Source of the DNA: Datura wrightii
Lineage: Eukaryota; Streptophyta; Magnoliopsida; Solanales; Solanaceae
Assembly: GCA_035772735.1 (NCBI GenBank)
Contig: JASDFA010000010.1
Span: forward strand, 96,492,001 to 96,556,000
Direction: 5' to 3'
DNA: 64,000 nt
Shown here: piece after piece, positions 33,438 through 46,899 of the stretch
Numbering within the stretch: the first letter of the stretch is position 1
Layout of the letters: every line of letters begins with the position of its first letter
Position numbers and translations under genes: made by a program
Notes under the pieces: generated by a model
Told to the model about the DNA's origin: nothing
Databases searched by the model: none
Seen by the model: only the letters and a program-made list of their open reading frames with translations

Positions 33438-36224
33438 TCCTGCCCCCTAAGGAAAATTCATCCTCGAATGTTATCTTAAGGATTACAGGAGTTAACTCTT
33501 CCAACTAATACTTAGAAAAATTTCAGCAGAGTCCTCGCTGTAGTGTGGACTATCTAGGAACCTGAAACGCAGAAAATTCCAGCACAGGCGTCTCATCGGA
33601 CGCTATAAACAACTGAATAATGTAATTTTATTACTTATATAAGCGACTGATAACAACAACAATAAGGGCATTACTCAATACCTGAAAATTATTTTACCGT
33701 TCTTGAATTTTTCTAAATCTGTATGTTGTCATTATAGAGCCTGAAACAATTGAAGATATTTAGATCTTACTTTAGCCTTAGCTTCTCAATTCACCTCTGT
33801 TAAACTTTCATTCCCTTTTAAATCTCTGACAAGCTATAACCTTGGTCCTCAAATTAGCTTCCACGAATTTGACCATCTAATATAACTATTGGAGTCCCTC
33901 TATGGAACATCGCTTCTGTACCTTAAGTATCCCCATCTGGGTCAATCTGAGAAAAGGTCTTTTACACGCTTGCTTAGTATTGATAAGCAGATCCGAGCTT
34001 CAAAGGCAACTCTATCTCATAGGTCACTTGGCCAATCTCCCGGAGGACTCGGTATCGCTTAATGAATCTAGGGTTGGACTTTCCTTACTTGTCAGATCTC
34101 ATAATTCCCTTCATTGGAGAAGTTTTTAGGAACATCCAACTGCTGCTTCAACTCTTAACTTCTTACGCCGTACATTAGGGTAGGACTGCCGACGACCCTG
34201 AGCTATCGGTACCCATTTCTTGGTAAGTTTAACCTTTCAGTCTTCCTGTTATAATATGTCGTGATTCAACTACCTCTAATTTACTTTAGGGGGTTTCCAC
34301 TTCCACTCATAGTATATCTCCGGGCGTCTGAATTGGGTGCTCTGCTTGGCTATTTACTTTGGGACGAGAAGTCGCACTTAAGCTAACACACGCTCCAATC
34401 TGCTCCAATCGCTTCCTAGAGTCTAGCTGGGAATTGTGCCTCCCTGTTAGAGTTTATTAGATACTTGATCTCCATGCTGCCAAACTACTTCTTAAATATT
34501 TAACTCAGCATAGCCTTTAGCTGTTGGACATGAATCGATCTTATTAGCCTTTCCATACTGACTCAAATGAGGTCAATTTACACCTGGTACGAGATAACCC
34601 TATAACTATATTCATGTCGATTATTTTCCACTTCCTTGCAGGAACGATCATCTTCTGAATTGGCCTACTTCATTCTTGCTATCCATCCCCCTGGCTGGTC
34701 ATTGGAGTCCTGTGCTACGATTGCCATCCGTAGGTCTCTCTTTACGAACTAATGCATTTTCATTAAACTCTAGGTGGAGGGGATAGTGGACATAGTGCGC
34801 CTTGGCCATAATCTGCTAATGAAGTTCAACCACCTTTGGAATGTAGAGTCAACCTCTAGGTCTTATGACTCCGCCCCTTATTTTCTCAAAGGCCAATAAC
34901 TTCCTACTAGGCCTTGTATCTAGGTTGTACTAGGTTAGAATCTCTGTGTACTTCCATAATTGGCGGTGACACTGCAGTACCTTGGGTTACAACCTCACTA
35001 TCCCCTAGATGTAGCCCGATCCTTAGTTCTCGACATTTGGCAGTGGTCCCATGCTCTGTCAACCTGCTCCAACCTGGAGGTGATTCTGGTTTCCCACAAA
35101 GTGAGATATTTGTGCCTTTCCCCTTGCTTCCATTAGACTGAGCTCTGGGGTTCGTGGATTCTGCCTTATTCTATCAAAGATATTACTAACCAAGTCTACC
35201 GACCTGTATCCTTCTGACCCGCACTTGGGACTATCTCATTCATGTGATCTTTTTGTCTTTCGATATGACAAGCTAGGGTCGTAACCATTATCTTGGAGGT
35301 ATTCCTTACCTTCATTAGCACACTGCATCAAAATCGGCCTATTTCTAACCTGAACTTTACTATTACTCAGAAGGGGGCTCTGTTAGTTATGGACTCTCAC
35401 ACATACTTTGAGTGCCACTAGCAATCTTATCTGCTCTCCTGACTTATTACCGTAAAGGTCTAGATAACTTACTTAAGCACTAGTGGTCTCAACCACTTTC
35501 TAACACTTTCAGGAGTCAACGGATCTAACCCTCCCTTACTATTTACTCCAGGCAACATCGCCTTAATTCTTACACTCTTTGTTACACTAGAACAGAACCG
35601 GGAGGCGGAAGATAGCTATTTCTCACTACAATAGAACTGAGGTGTGGAACTGTACAACATCCGAAGGGTTAGAGGTAAGAATCCCGCAATTCCCTCTTTT
35701 TTGTTACCCTTTAGGTAACCTAATGTTGGTTGTCGCCCCTGTCTAATTCTATATATCTAGTAGGTAATTCAACTCATATATATGTTATACTCCTGACCTC
35801 CTACTCTAAGGTTATAGAAAGAACTGGGGACGGTGCTGGCATATCTACTACCTTACGAAGTTCCTGATGCCTCAGGAAGGTACTGGGAAGATTAAAAGAT
35901 ATCCGCCTTCGTCCTCAAGCTGGTTGTCCCCCAACTATGGCATTACACTGGTACTTCCTTCACCTGCTATAGTTATCTTGCGGCTGGCTAGAGTCTATCT
36001 CATACCGCACATTATTCTAGATAGACATAACAATGAAAGCTTAGGGACTCAAACCTGTACAACTCGGCTCTATAGCACGATCTGAGGAGAAGAAAAGGTA
36101 ATCATACTATCATGCCTCATAGCCTGCTTCTTATAAAATGTGGTGCACAACACATTTTTAAGCAAGACTCTACTAGACACGACTTGTAGACTCCCTAAGA
36201 TACGAACTTATTAGATACCAAATT
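33438..36224 (-). pseudogene. remnant gag-pol interior of the Ty3 element
   Basis: No long minus-strand frame survives. Recognisable pieces are the pol C-terminal segment at about 33950-34130 (SPMKG, YRVLREIGQVTYEIELPL) and the 5' leader near 35640-36220, which aligns with the plus-strand copy at 50449-50900. Integrase, RNase H and reverse transcriptase cores are not recognisable. Confidence 0.7.
36136..36157 (-). promoter_or_regulatory. dimerisation-site-like hairpin in the leader
   Basis: On the minus strand it reads AAATGTG, loop TTGTGCAC, CACATTT. It is identical over 22 bases to 50517-50538 and lies about 51 bases from the primer site. The loop contains the palindrome GTGCAC. Confidence 0.6.
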
Positions 36225-38450
36225 TGTCATGCCCCACCTTGGGAGGCATGACTTGCACCTAGTGCCATACTGGGATCTGACTGACCTGGCTGGGTTGATG
36301 CACGTCTAGTGCATGCCTGCAACTCAATCAAAAAAAAAACGAGCTATATTTTTGCTCTAAACACAACCCTTGACCGACAAGGCGCCATGCTGTGTAGTTA
36401 TAACAGAAATGAGAACAAGCCACTACACTGGGCCCTACACGGCCAACATACGAAACATAACTAATTTAGGTCCCATACAGCCAACAACAACTAACTAACT
36501 AACAATTGTAGTCTGCAAGCCTCTAAGAATACAAATAGTGGTTGGGACAGGGCCCTGGCCTACCAAAAATTCTATACAACTGAAAGACTATAACCTCTAC
36601 AACCTGGAAACTCCAAACGAAGGGAGCTGGCCAAACTGATGACTATGAACAGCTGCGACTGAAGAGCTTGAACTCTGTCTATATAAACCTGCAGGCAACT
36701 AATGCAGCGCCCGGGGATGGGCGTCAGTACAATATGTACCGAATATGTAAGGCAACAAGTAGACTATTAAAGACTGAAAGTAAATGGAGAGAAGGGGCAG
36801 AAAGATTAACTTGTAAGTTGGCTTATTCCTAATCTGCATCTAGAAGAACACTACACGTGTATGAGCTACGATTGTACAATCATATATTCATAAGCTATAG
36901 CTAACAGAAAAGAATATAAACAAGAACCTAACCTGGTCCCCATAAGCCTGGAAGGTACAAACAACACAGAAATAACCTACTAGGATCCCCATAAGCCCTG
37001 AAAAGTACACCTCAATCTATATACCCCTATCCAGGTTTCTATGACTCTATTGGTGCTATAGCCAACCTACCTGTCCCCCTGGGTCTGCAACTGAGCCCGC
37101 TTGACTCCTAATCTGTAGCTATGTCTGAGTTTAGTGGACTCCTGATAAGTGCACCCCGACACCAGGCTCAACGTGGGTGTACTGCCGATACGACATAGAA
37201 GTAATAGTCTATCCATGGAACAGACTGTATAAGGCCCTCAAACCTTATCTTCATCCCTGGGGATGGCATATCGCTCCTTGGAGCGACATCATATAGCCCC
37301 TCACGGGCGACGATACAGCTAGTAACCCTAGGGTGGTCATGGAAGGCTCTTGAGTGAGGGAAACTCCACCCGAGGTGCTATATGAAGTCTCAATCTAGCC
37401 ACTCAAAAGGCATATTTATCCTTCTAGGCCTCATGCAACCGCTGCTCACCCCTAGAATAATCTATATGGATGCTACCAGGCACACCTCGTGCACCTGTAC
37501 CTGATAAGAGGATCCTGGTGGTGATCATAATCTCTAACGGTCTAGACCGAATAGGGCGAGATTTGGAGTGGCCTAATAATACTCTGAATGTACTATTCGG
37601 GCAACTATAAATCACAAGCAACTGTAGGGTCGTAGATGACCAATTATATAGTCCCTTTACTTAGAATGGCTGTAGGACTGCTACTGACCGGACATACTTT
37701 TGAGCGGTCGGTCTCTAATCCCCCGCAGGCAGCTTACTGACATCCTTAGCTTGAAGGTTATACTATGCTAACATGGTCCTAGTCCTTTAGACCTTAACTT
37801 GGTTTTCTCAGATCTTATATGACCTTTCTAAGCGATTCCTAACCCTATAGATATGTTTATATAGACTTAGCCACTCATGACAATCTGTACCTGAATATCT
37901 TATAGGAACAGGATGGGGCGGTCGTCCTGCCTCCAACTGCTAGTAAGGTCTCCTTCCTTAAGGTACCCACGGGTCTATTTCACCTAAACGACTAGGCTGG
38001 CTTCCTGGAAACCTGTATGACGGATACTAAGTCAATTGGAACTGACAATCACTGGTAGTAGCTAACTAGATGACAGACTATCACTCAGTTTACTATACGA
38101 CCCTAGTACTGTTGACTCTAAAGTGTGGCCCTCCTATCTAAATTTCTAGCCCTGTGGCGTGAGGGTACGCCAATGGCCTCTCGGCGTGCTTTCCTGACAA
38201 TACAGGCGCCAAACTGGTAGTTATATCGCCTAACCGCGCCTATGCTGTTCAACTTACTAACTCAGGCCCAATAACTATTCACAAGCTTCTAAGGTCTAGG
38301 CCTGACAATAAAACATACAATTCTACTAATACAATGAATTGGAGAATAGAAGAGTTTTTATGACACTTCTATCGCGTATAACACTTAACATGTTCTCTCC
38401 CAACAAGGGATACTGTGGTATAATCTATATATATTTTCTAGCAGCTAACC

Positions 38451-38502
<52 letters not shown>

Positions 38503-39404
38503 TAGTCTACAGACAATAGCTGACCACAACATGTCTAATCACAATCTACTGGTAGCAACTATCTGCAGCGTATGGGACCGTTATTTCCATTCAAGAACAT
38601 AGTTGTAGCATTATACGATGAGGATAACTTGTAGAGGAATAAGCCTTACATACCTCGACTGTCATTTTCTAAATAACCGACGAGTTTCAACTTGTATTCG
38701 TCAGTCCTTTTTAGCTGTAACCGTTATACTGGGAGAAAAAGATGAATTTCAATACCAAATTAGGCTTAAAATGACAATTTTTAATACTAATAACAATAAT
38801 ATTTCAAATTCACAAAATACGGCCAAAAACCTATAATTTCCCTAGAGTTCAGAAGGGAGAAATGCTTACTTGACATCTGTGATCATTTAGGAATTAGTTT
38901 GGAGCAATTCTAACAACTTCTACTCAGTAGAGTTCCGATTTGCTGAATAAATTTTGAGAAAATAAATCCGTATTAATGATTTTCATAGGCCTAGAACTCA
39001 TTACCTGAAGTTAATTTGAAATTGGACGGCGTCTGGTAGCGTAATCGGACGAAAATCGGTTAAAAGTTGCACGTGCTCTCTATTTTGACCGAGGCAAACT
39101 AATTGAAAATGATTCAATCAAACAAAGTAGGTTTATATAGTACTAGGGAGGTGGAAAGGGGGGTGTGCGGCGCCCCCCCCCCCCATCGTGCTACACCAGA
39201 GGCACGATGCGCTGGTGCCTGCGCTAAGGCAGGCCGCATGACGCGGCACCCAGCGCGCTGGCCTCCAGGCCTCAGCCCCCGTCCGCTTGACGACATGTTC
39301 GTACTCTCACCTCCCCGACCTTCTTCTAGAGGTTTTGTATGCTAAAATTCTCAATGCATATATGCACACGATGATCGCACTACGGAAGTTTACGGAGTGT
39401 AACA
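36225..39404 (-). repeat. 5' LTR of the minus-strand Ty3 element
   Basis: 3180 bp, close copy of 30320-33437 with many differences. It carries an expanded TA run and a C run. The TATA box (minus) is at 39132-39139, with a GC-rich block at 39160-39295. Confidence 0.92.
38456..38500. repeat. (TA)n microsatellite
   Basis: About 22 AT/TA units inside the LTR. The matching site in the other LTR (about 32540) has only about five units, so this expanded after insertion. Confidence 0.95.
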
Positions 39405-40358
39405 AGATAAAGAGTAAAGTACAATTACTTTCTTCTTGTTCAATTTCCATCGAGAAGAACTCCATTGTTGTAGACCTTATTTTTGAAATTACTTACTTAA
39501 TATGATGAATATAGAGGAATTTCTTATTAGTATAATATTTCTCTTTTTACTTATGAGTAGCTAAATTTCTTGCTAGGGGTGTGTGTGCACGATAGGTGTC
39601 TAGATTTGATTGGGTGTTGATGAATTATTCTTAGATTTGAGTAGTAAGCATGGCTCTATTGTTTCCTCCAAGTTTTAATTTAATAATTGATGGTTGTTAA
39701 CATTGATTTAGCTTTCTTATCTTGCTTTTTCTTGAAAGAGGGATTTGGGTGAGGATTCAATAGTGAGGAATTGAGTGCGAGATGCTTGGACTTGAGCTAG
39801 AGATAGTCAAGACCCATATTCATATGCTATTGAAGAGTTAAGTCTAGAGATAGTTTAACCTTTCCTCAAGCTTTGTTGGTTGGTTTATTGATTAGCTTTG
39901 GGATTTGAGAAAATCCAAGGTAAACATATCCTTTTGGTTGAGAAATGTAGGATGTAGCCATAACCAATGCTCTCCATGCTCTAATTGAATCTAAGAAATT
40001 TTAAACAACCCCTATCAAGTCGAGCCCCATCAAATGCACACCCTAGTCACTCTCATTGATTGCAACAAGTAGCTTGTCCCTACTTTGTTTTACAATTTGA
40101 TATCAATACTTGCTTTCTTTTCCCTCCAATATTTACATTTTGTTGTTTAGACAAAGCGCTAGATAGTTTGAGTTAATTTACAACTTTCAGATAATCTCTC
40201 CTTAATATCTGTGGGATTCGACCTCGACACTCATTGAGAATTTATTTTTTGACAATGACCACAACCACCTCCTTTAAAAAGGAGCATTGTATTGAGCATT
40301 ATCAGTTCCCTAATAATTACACTAATTTCAATTATCAGGTAACTTTTCAAATAGACCC

Positions 40359-40600
40359 TTAAAATATTTATTCTCATCGAATTGAGATATCTCGATGAGA
40401 TCTCATAAAATAAAGAGGATGAGTTGTAAATCTAGGATAAGTACGAGAGTCTTCCAACAACAGCTAAATGATATTGATCACATACTTTTAATATATCACA
40501 AATATTATAGCATGTCTTATCTCGATTAGAATAAAAGCAAAAAATAATTTTTGCCCATAAATTTTTTTGGTCATGATAACCACAATGACAATAATTTTCT
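40359..40600. other. spacer, nothing recognised
   Basis: AT-rich sequence between the TIR element and the copia relic. No gene seen. Confidence 0.4.
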
Positions 40601-43250
40601 ACTTAAAAGGGGATGTTGACCGTATGAATGGTGCCACAACATATTTGGTAGCTCACCATATGAATGGTGTCACAATATATTTAGTAGTACAAAATTAATT
40701 GAGAGTTTTAGACGAGCTAATTTGTTATTACCCAGAGAATAAAATTGATTATAATATTGAGGTTTGTCGTAAGTCTCAATAAAATTTATTAAGTATCAAA
40801 GGTAATAGTCAAAAATGAAATATATTGAAACTATAAATTTTGAGAAGATTTAAAATTTTCATATAACTACAATTGAAGTAAGTTACAAATATTTATGTGA
40901 AAGGTTACCATTTTCTTTTCCTCTTGTTTATAGTACACCAATATGGGGATGATGATGGAATCACATATGATAGTAAACTAGAAATTTATTAAATAAATAT
41001 CAATTGGCATGACCGGTTGGACATTCCAGTTCAAATGTGATGTGAAAATAATTAAGAATTCATGTGTTTATATAATGAAGAATATTAAATTCTTCACAAA
41101 TTTTCTTGTGTTACTTATTCTTATGTCAAATTAATTTTTTACTAGCTAAGGTTGAGATTGTATCCTCTAAATTTTTAAACACATAGAAAGGTTAATATGA
41201 GTCCGTTCATCTGCCATGTGGACTGCTTACTATCATATGATTTAGTAGATGTATTTATGGTAAGATCACATGTGCATTTGATATCAACTTATAATTTGAA
41301 TTTTTCAAAGTCAAATTATTAAATTAAGAACACGGTTTTAACTATAAAGTTATGTTGATAATGCAAAATTATATCCAAGTTGATTTAAGCACAAATTGTA
41401 TACCTTCAACTATAGTTAAATCGCTAGTTATAAAAACAAACATTTCAAATAAATTTTTTGTATAATACGTGTTATTAAATGTAACAATATTTATACACAT
41501 CAAGCAAAAATGATTTTCTATCAAAAATTAGTTCAAAGTCAGGAACCAACTAATTCTTATCTACAAAGATGGATGTCTAAATAATATTAAGAGTAAATGT
41601 TAGATTTTCTAAAATTAGGGGAGAGAGATGATGAGCAACTGAAAAATAAGTTACAAGTAATGAATTATCACTGATATGATCATCTCTCAAAAAATAACTC
41701 AAGTCAATTGTCAGATGCAGTTACTGACCCTGTGCTATAATCTAGCTGTAAATGCTCCAATAAAAAATGTTTGAAGGACAGAATTTATGGCAGTGTTGAA
41801 GCGTGATAGACCAATCAGTTTCAAAGGTAAAACTCCTTGAAAAAGTAGAGGAGAAAATGATTAAGATGGTCATGACTCATGATAACGAGACAAGCGCTTT
41901 AAAAGAGTACCAGACATAATATTTTATAAAATCTTGAGAAAGGTTTAGATATCTAAAAATAATGAAAAATAAAGGGATCTTGATAATTATGTCGTATTTA
42001 AATCGATATCAGAATAACCGTCGACAATATCTTTGAGTGTAATACTTAACATTACAAACGATAACGAGGATCTTAAATTCAATTTTTTCAAAGAGTGCGG
42101 ACATATAAATCATTGGCCAAATAAAAATATGCTATTCAAATACATTTTATTTCACTTGAAAAAAGTGAATCAGGACATATAAATAAAAAAATCGCAAGAT
42201 GTAATGTTAGTTGGATACAAACAGATTCTTGAGTGAAAGTAAAATAAAAATAAAGCCGTAAGATATAAAGTACGACTTGTGACTTGTGGCATACGAGTTT
42301 TCCATAGAACTCCTAACATTATTATTTGGTGAAGTCATCTTGTGGTGGATGCTATTGTTTTTTCATGTTGCTTATGAGTCTAACAATACATGAAATATTT
42401 GGTATATGTATAATAAAATTATTTTCACGTTGCTTATGAGTCTGACAATACATGAAATATTTGGTATACGTATAATAAAATTATTTTCATGTATAGATAA
42501 ACAATGAAGTTTATATGAAAATCATTGAAGGATTTAAAGTTTTTAAAGCAATTCTGTTCAATGCCTCAATAATTGTGGAATCTCTTAAAGAAAGATTAAT
42601 ATATCATGAAAATGGTAAAAAAATATCACATCTTATTGCAATTATTCACTTATGTATTATGCTATGACTATTCACAAGATAATATTTTTACTAATATGCA
42701 GGCAAGATATAATTTCACTTTTATGTAGAGATATTTGAATGATATCAAATATTGGTATCAATTTATTATTTCTAACTAATAATGTCAAAAGATTGCTGGT
42801 TATAAAAATGTAGAAAGTTTATTTGATTTACATAATGTTTTTTTACATATATATTATCTCTTTGCATGTCAAAATACTTTCATATCATGCTATTCTACGC
42901 AATAGTCAATTTTTTTTATCGGACAAATAAAAGTGTACATCACTTGATTGTTGCGATAAACAAGTCTAACGATCAATTTTCCTATGATGGCGAGGTCATG
43001 ATTAAAGTGATTGTCAAGAATATATTTGACTGAATTCGAAGACTCAACATATCCAAGAGACAAGAAAATGATATATTGAGATTGAGCTCAAGGATGAAAC
43101 ATCTTCATGATTGTGATTTGATCACAAATATACTGTCGATATTAATATTTTGAAAACTAAATATATAAGATTGTGAGGCATCATTTAAAAGAATTAAATG
43201 TTGTTTTAATCACGGAAAGTATAATATGCATTGTACTTTTTTTTTTTTTT
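40600..43250 (+). pseudogene. heavily decayed Ty1/copia retrotransposon
   Basis: Short blocks in the right order betray a copia pol. Near 41200-41280 the text reads like the integrase stretch 'IHPPCGPFRYFMVLVDAS..WSHV'. Near 41970-42130 it reads like 'EISINYV..' to 'WPKWK'. Near 42250-42330 AVRYKVRLV resembles 'RYKARLVAQGF', and a stretch reading VVDAI follows. Near 42508-42540 VYMKIIEGFK resembles 'IYMKIPEGFK'. Frames are wrecked by many stops and deletions. LTRs were not found. A 62-bp tandem duplication lies at 42361-42485. Confidence 0.6.
42361..42485 (+). repeat. 62-bp tandem duplication
   Basis: 'ttcatgttgcttatgagtct' recurs 62 bases later with single changes (ttcacgttgc.., gtctgacaat..). 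It is a duplication inside the copia relic. Confidence 0.9.
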
Positions 43251-45930
43251 TTTTTCTGATATGTTGTCCAACCAGATTTTACTGGCAAGATTTTTAATGA
43301 GACAATTAAAAATGCATATTTTTTCTAATAAGATTTTAATGAGATACATTGTCTTAATTGATATCAAAGAAAGAGTGTTATAAATATTTATATTAATGTG
43401 AATGCCCACTGTATAAATGTTACTCCTACTAACTCTTCTCCATATGTAAATATATAACTTCCACTACTTATGTTCATTATATTTCTTACTCCCACTTGTC
43501 ATCATGATCTCAAATGGGTTAATGTCATATTTATGGTAGCTCTTTGTGTCCTTCAATTATATTTTATATATGGTGGCATTGGACACAATATTGTACTCAT
43601 TTGAAGACTCGAAAAACACTTAAAGGAAAGAAGAAAATCATCTTATATTATTTTTATTGTTATTCTGAACTTGATTTTACAATATCAATGATTTTCTAGA
43701 TTTGTTGGGTTGATGTAGTGTGAATATAAATTAATTTTTAAAATGAAAGGGGAAAAAATTATACATTTCTGATGAGTAAATATCTCAAAAGGTCGGCCAA
43801 TTATAAGAAATTATGTAGCAAAATCATTAAACTTTATTTTATAATAATTAGATCACTCAATTTAAAAATTTTCTCTTCTAAAATTACTTAATCAAATTTG
43901 TCATAAAATAAGCTCACTTTACCCCTTGATGTTTTGGATTTGCGAAATAATACTCCCTTCACAATTTGAATGAGATAATAAACTCTCTTGTGTGATTTTA
44001 AATCACTCGCTAGAAATGAATTAAATCATTGCATAATAGTTTTTAAAATATCAAAAATTACCTTTAATAAATATGAATTATAACATATACTTTTTTACAT
44101 AATAGAAAAGTTAAGCAACAGTATTGTATAAAAAATTAAATTTCATACCCTCTTTTTGTCCTTTATCTTTCTTTTAAAGTTTCATTTTTGTGCATGAATT
44201 TTTTTTATAGAGTTTCAAATTATCTTGATCCATTCTATCAAGCATTACTAATATTAGAAATTTATTTTCTCATATTTAAAAAAAAGAAAAGCTTTATTTT
44301 ATCTATTTAATTTTATGTAAAAAATTATTCTATTTTCATATTATTTATATATATCATAAACTTAATAATTTTTTTTTAAAAAAAATCTTTGTTAGAAACA
44401 TACTTCTCCAAAGTGTTTTTTTGGATGTGCATTTCACGGCTTAACTTTTGATAATTAATTTGCAGATGTTTGTTATAAAAGCACTTTCAGAAAATAGAAT
44501 CGATTAAATTCTATATAATATTATCCTAAGATTTACATTGTCAAAAATAATCTTCAATTTATGATAGCTTTTTATAATCTTTTCAGATTGAATGAAAAAT
44601 TATAAAAAATATTCTAGGATATTATATGTAAGTGAGTAATTAGTCTTATTTAACAATTCTAAAATTTTGAGAGTAGAAAATAATATCTCATTCATCTCTT
44701 ATATTATTTAACCTGAGGATCATTTTTAATATTTTAAAAATATATATAATAATTCAAGTCAATTTTAACCACCGATTTAAGATCAAGACATTTTGTTTTC
44801 TCATTCAAAATGTAAAGAGGGTATTGTTTCTCAAACCTAAATTATTAAGGGGGTAAAACTAACTTTTTGAAAAATTTAGTTGCGTGATTTTATAAGAGAA
44901 AAATTCTAAACTAAGTAATTTTATTAATATAAAACAAAGTTTAAAGTTCTATTATATAATTTTTCATAGTTAAGTAACCTTGTGAGATATTTATTTCATT
45001 CTTGAGATAAAATTTTTTTTAAGAAATACTTTTGCAGCCTGTATGGATTGAACTAAAAACTGGTCAAATTAGCTTTTAATATTTTTTTTTAACTTTTAAA
45101 AATGTTTGACGAAATTAAAAATTAACTTAAAATAAGTTACAAATTGCTTAAAACAAATAAAAAGCTACAAATTGGGAGTCCCCAACTTTTTTTTTTGACT
45201 TTCAAATAATTTTTACTTAAAAATTATTTTTTAAATTAATCCAAACGAGCTCTCATGGGTAGGTCATGTTACTTTGAAATTTTTCAGCAATAGGTCTTTA
45301 TTTTTTTAAAGAATTTTTATTTTGTATTTTTTGGGGCCTGTCCAAGTCAAATTTTCAGTAGAGAAAGTGGCATATCCGACTAGAGTTAATTTGGAGAAAA
45401 CGTCGTATAATTTTGTTAGACTGAGTGATCATTTAAAAAGTTACTTTTAATTTCCTTTTCATATATGTTAACTAAAAAGATAAATTAAAATATTCCTAAT
45501 ATATAAAAAATAACTCATAATTAGCCTTTATCCCCCTATTAAATTAAAAATATCTCAATTTATATTTTTGTTCAAGAATAACCCTCAAATTAATAATCTA
45601 AATATAATAATTTTTTTTTAATTTTAAAGAAACGTATAGCTTATTATAAGTTTTCCTATATGTATATATAATTCAATTTAAAAATTAAATCCAGCTACTT
45701 TTAAACCTAAATTGGTTGACCCAAGCATTATCTTCTCGTTGCCAACGACATCCAATAAAGCATGGTTTATCTTGATTTTCTCTAATTAATTTTAGGGTCT
45801 ATGAGAACGTGGACTATTTCTGAATAGTATTTATTATTTTTTGGACCTTGTGTATTGTATGAGTTCTATTTCAGTGATGTCTGACATGTCTTGTTTCATT
45901 CATTACTTTCTTTCATGGATTGCTTTGATT
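43251..45930. other. AT-rich gene-free stretch
   Basis: Very AT-rich with many homopolymer runs (T run at 43239-43255). I see no coding region, terminal repeats or known element. It is probably old, decayed repeat DNA. Confidence 0.5.
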
Positions 45931-45939
45931 TGTGTATCT

Positions 45940-46060
45940 TTGTGTTGAGGGTTTAACAACCTCTCTGCTTCTGAGGTGGTGGTAAGGTTTGCGTGCACTC
46001 TATCCTTCCCAGACTCCACTTTGTGGGATTATACTGGGTATGTTATTGTTGTTGATGGGA
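45940..46060 (+). mobile_element. LINE 3' tail
   Basis: 'gagggtttaacaacctctct', 'ggtaaggtttgcgtgcactc', then 'tttgtgggattatactgggt' and atgttattgttgttg form the same 3' terminal text as the LINE at 9880-9969. The coding part is absent, so it is a very short 5'-truncated copy. No target duplication was found. Confidence 0.7.
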
Positions 46061-46899
46061 GCATAGACTGGGTTTGTTGTTGTTTTTGTAATTTTGGACT
46101 TGTTTTATCTGCAGATTGTGAGAGGCTTCTGTACAAATAAAATCTTAGGTTACATGAATGGTCCAACTGGTATTGATAGGATGGAGACCCCTTAATGACG
46201 ATAGATAAAAGATCAATTTTCTACAAGATTTTTCATCCCACAATCACTAGTGAACTGGTAATACTCCGCTTCTGTTCATCATTTTACAAGCATATAAGTG
46301 AACCTTGCTCTCTTTGATTTTATGCTTTAACTTATTTTCTAGCCATATATGGACTAAGAGGGAGTGAGTTCAATTAAACCCAAATTTTCAATCTAAAACA
46401 TAGTTATGTATGTGAAAGTATGCTCTTAAGAGCTGTATAAATTTTAAATTCTGAACTCATATTTTCAAGGAACTCAGAACCTTAAACAAATTATGTTTAA
46501 ATTCTTGATCAGCCTCTGTATTTAGCTCTTTGATATGATTAAGATTCCTTAAGAATTTGTTAACTCAATTATTGTAGTTAATAATTTTTTATAAATTCTT
46601 AGCTAGAAAGTAGTTAGAGTTGGTTAGTTTATTAGAGGGGCACATGAGCAACATGTGGGATTGAGCTGTCTCGAAGTTAGTTCTAACTAACTTTCCTTCT
46701 GCAATTATCGTGCATATTTAATAATTGGCAATTGTAAAGGATGGTTGATGATTCTAAAGTGAAATACAATGTTTCCCTCTTTCTTCTTACTAGATTGAGC
46801 TCTTATTAGGGTTCTTGAGTGTGGTTGTTCAAGGGTAATTCTTGAAAATATACCCTCTAGGCTTCCTCATCGCAATTTTAGATTCAATTATAATCCAGA

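Larger units (their letters stand above)
30320..39404 (-). mobile_element. Ty3-type LTR retrotransposon with decayed interior (9.1 kb, target duplication AGATA)
   Basis: The flanks are AGATA at 30315-30319 and 39405-39409. The LTRs are 30320-33437 (3' LTR) and 36225-39404 (5' LTR), both starting tgtcatgcc and ending tgtaaca in plus coordinates. The interior is only 2.8 kb. On the minus strand it keeps a degraded primer site (TGGTATCtaataag, about 36207-36220), a leader hairpin (36136-36157), and the end of pol (SPMKGIMR.. and RVLREIGQVTYEIELP, 33950-34130). The polypurine side of the 3' LTR is ggggca at 33441-33446. Most of gag and pol is gone, so it is dead and cannot have moved alone recently. 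Confidence 0.92.
24016..40304 (+). mobile_element. older solo LTR, split into three parts by two later elements
   Basis: The segments 24016-24409, 30163-30319 and 39410-40304 join at two clean target duplications to give about 1446 bp. This is close to the 1346-bp and 1455-bp LTRs at 24410 and 58907. It starts TGATGAG and ends GCATTATCA. It has a GC-rich dyad block (24190-24405, ctgcgg.ccgcag words) and the 'tctgtgggattcgacctcgac' box at about 40207-40227, a feature shared with those LTRs. The flanks CTACC and GTTCC match in only three of five bases, so age or a wrong boundary is possible. Confidence 0.5.
22881..40358. mobile_element. AT-rich TIR element split by nested LTR insertions
   Basis: The left end reads gacccgtttgaaaagttatc followed by tgggaattgaat..gtgtaatt. 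The reverse complement of the right end reads gggtctatttgaaaagttac followed by ctgataattgaaat..gtgtaatt. These are about 42-bp inverted termini at roughly 80% identity. With the LTR insertions removed, about 1.2 kb remains (22881-24015 plus 40305-40358). It is very AT-rich, without a gene, and has repeated 'gtaattac' words near the right side. No target duplication is certain. Confidence 0.4.
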
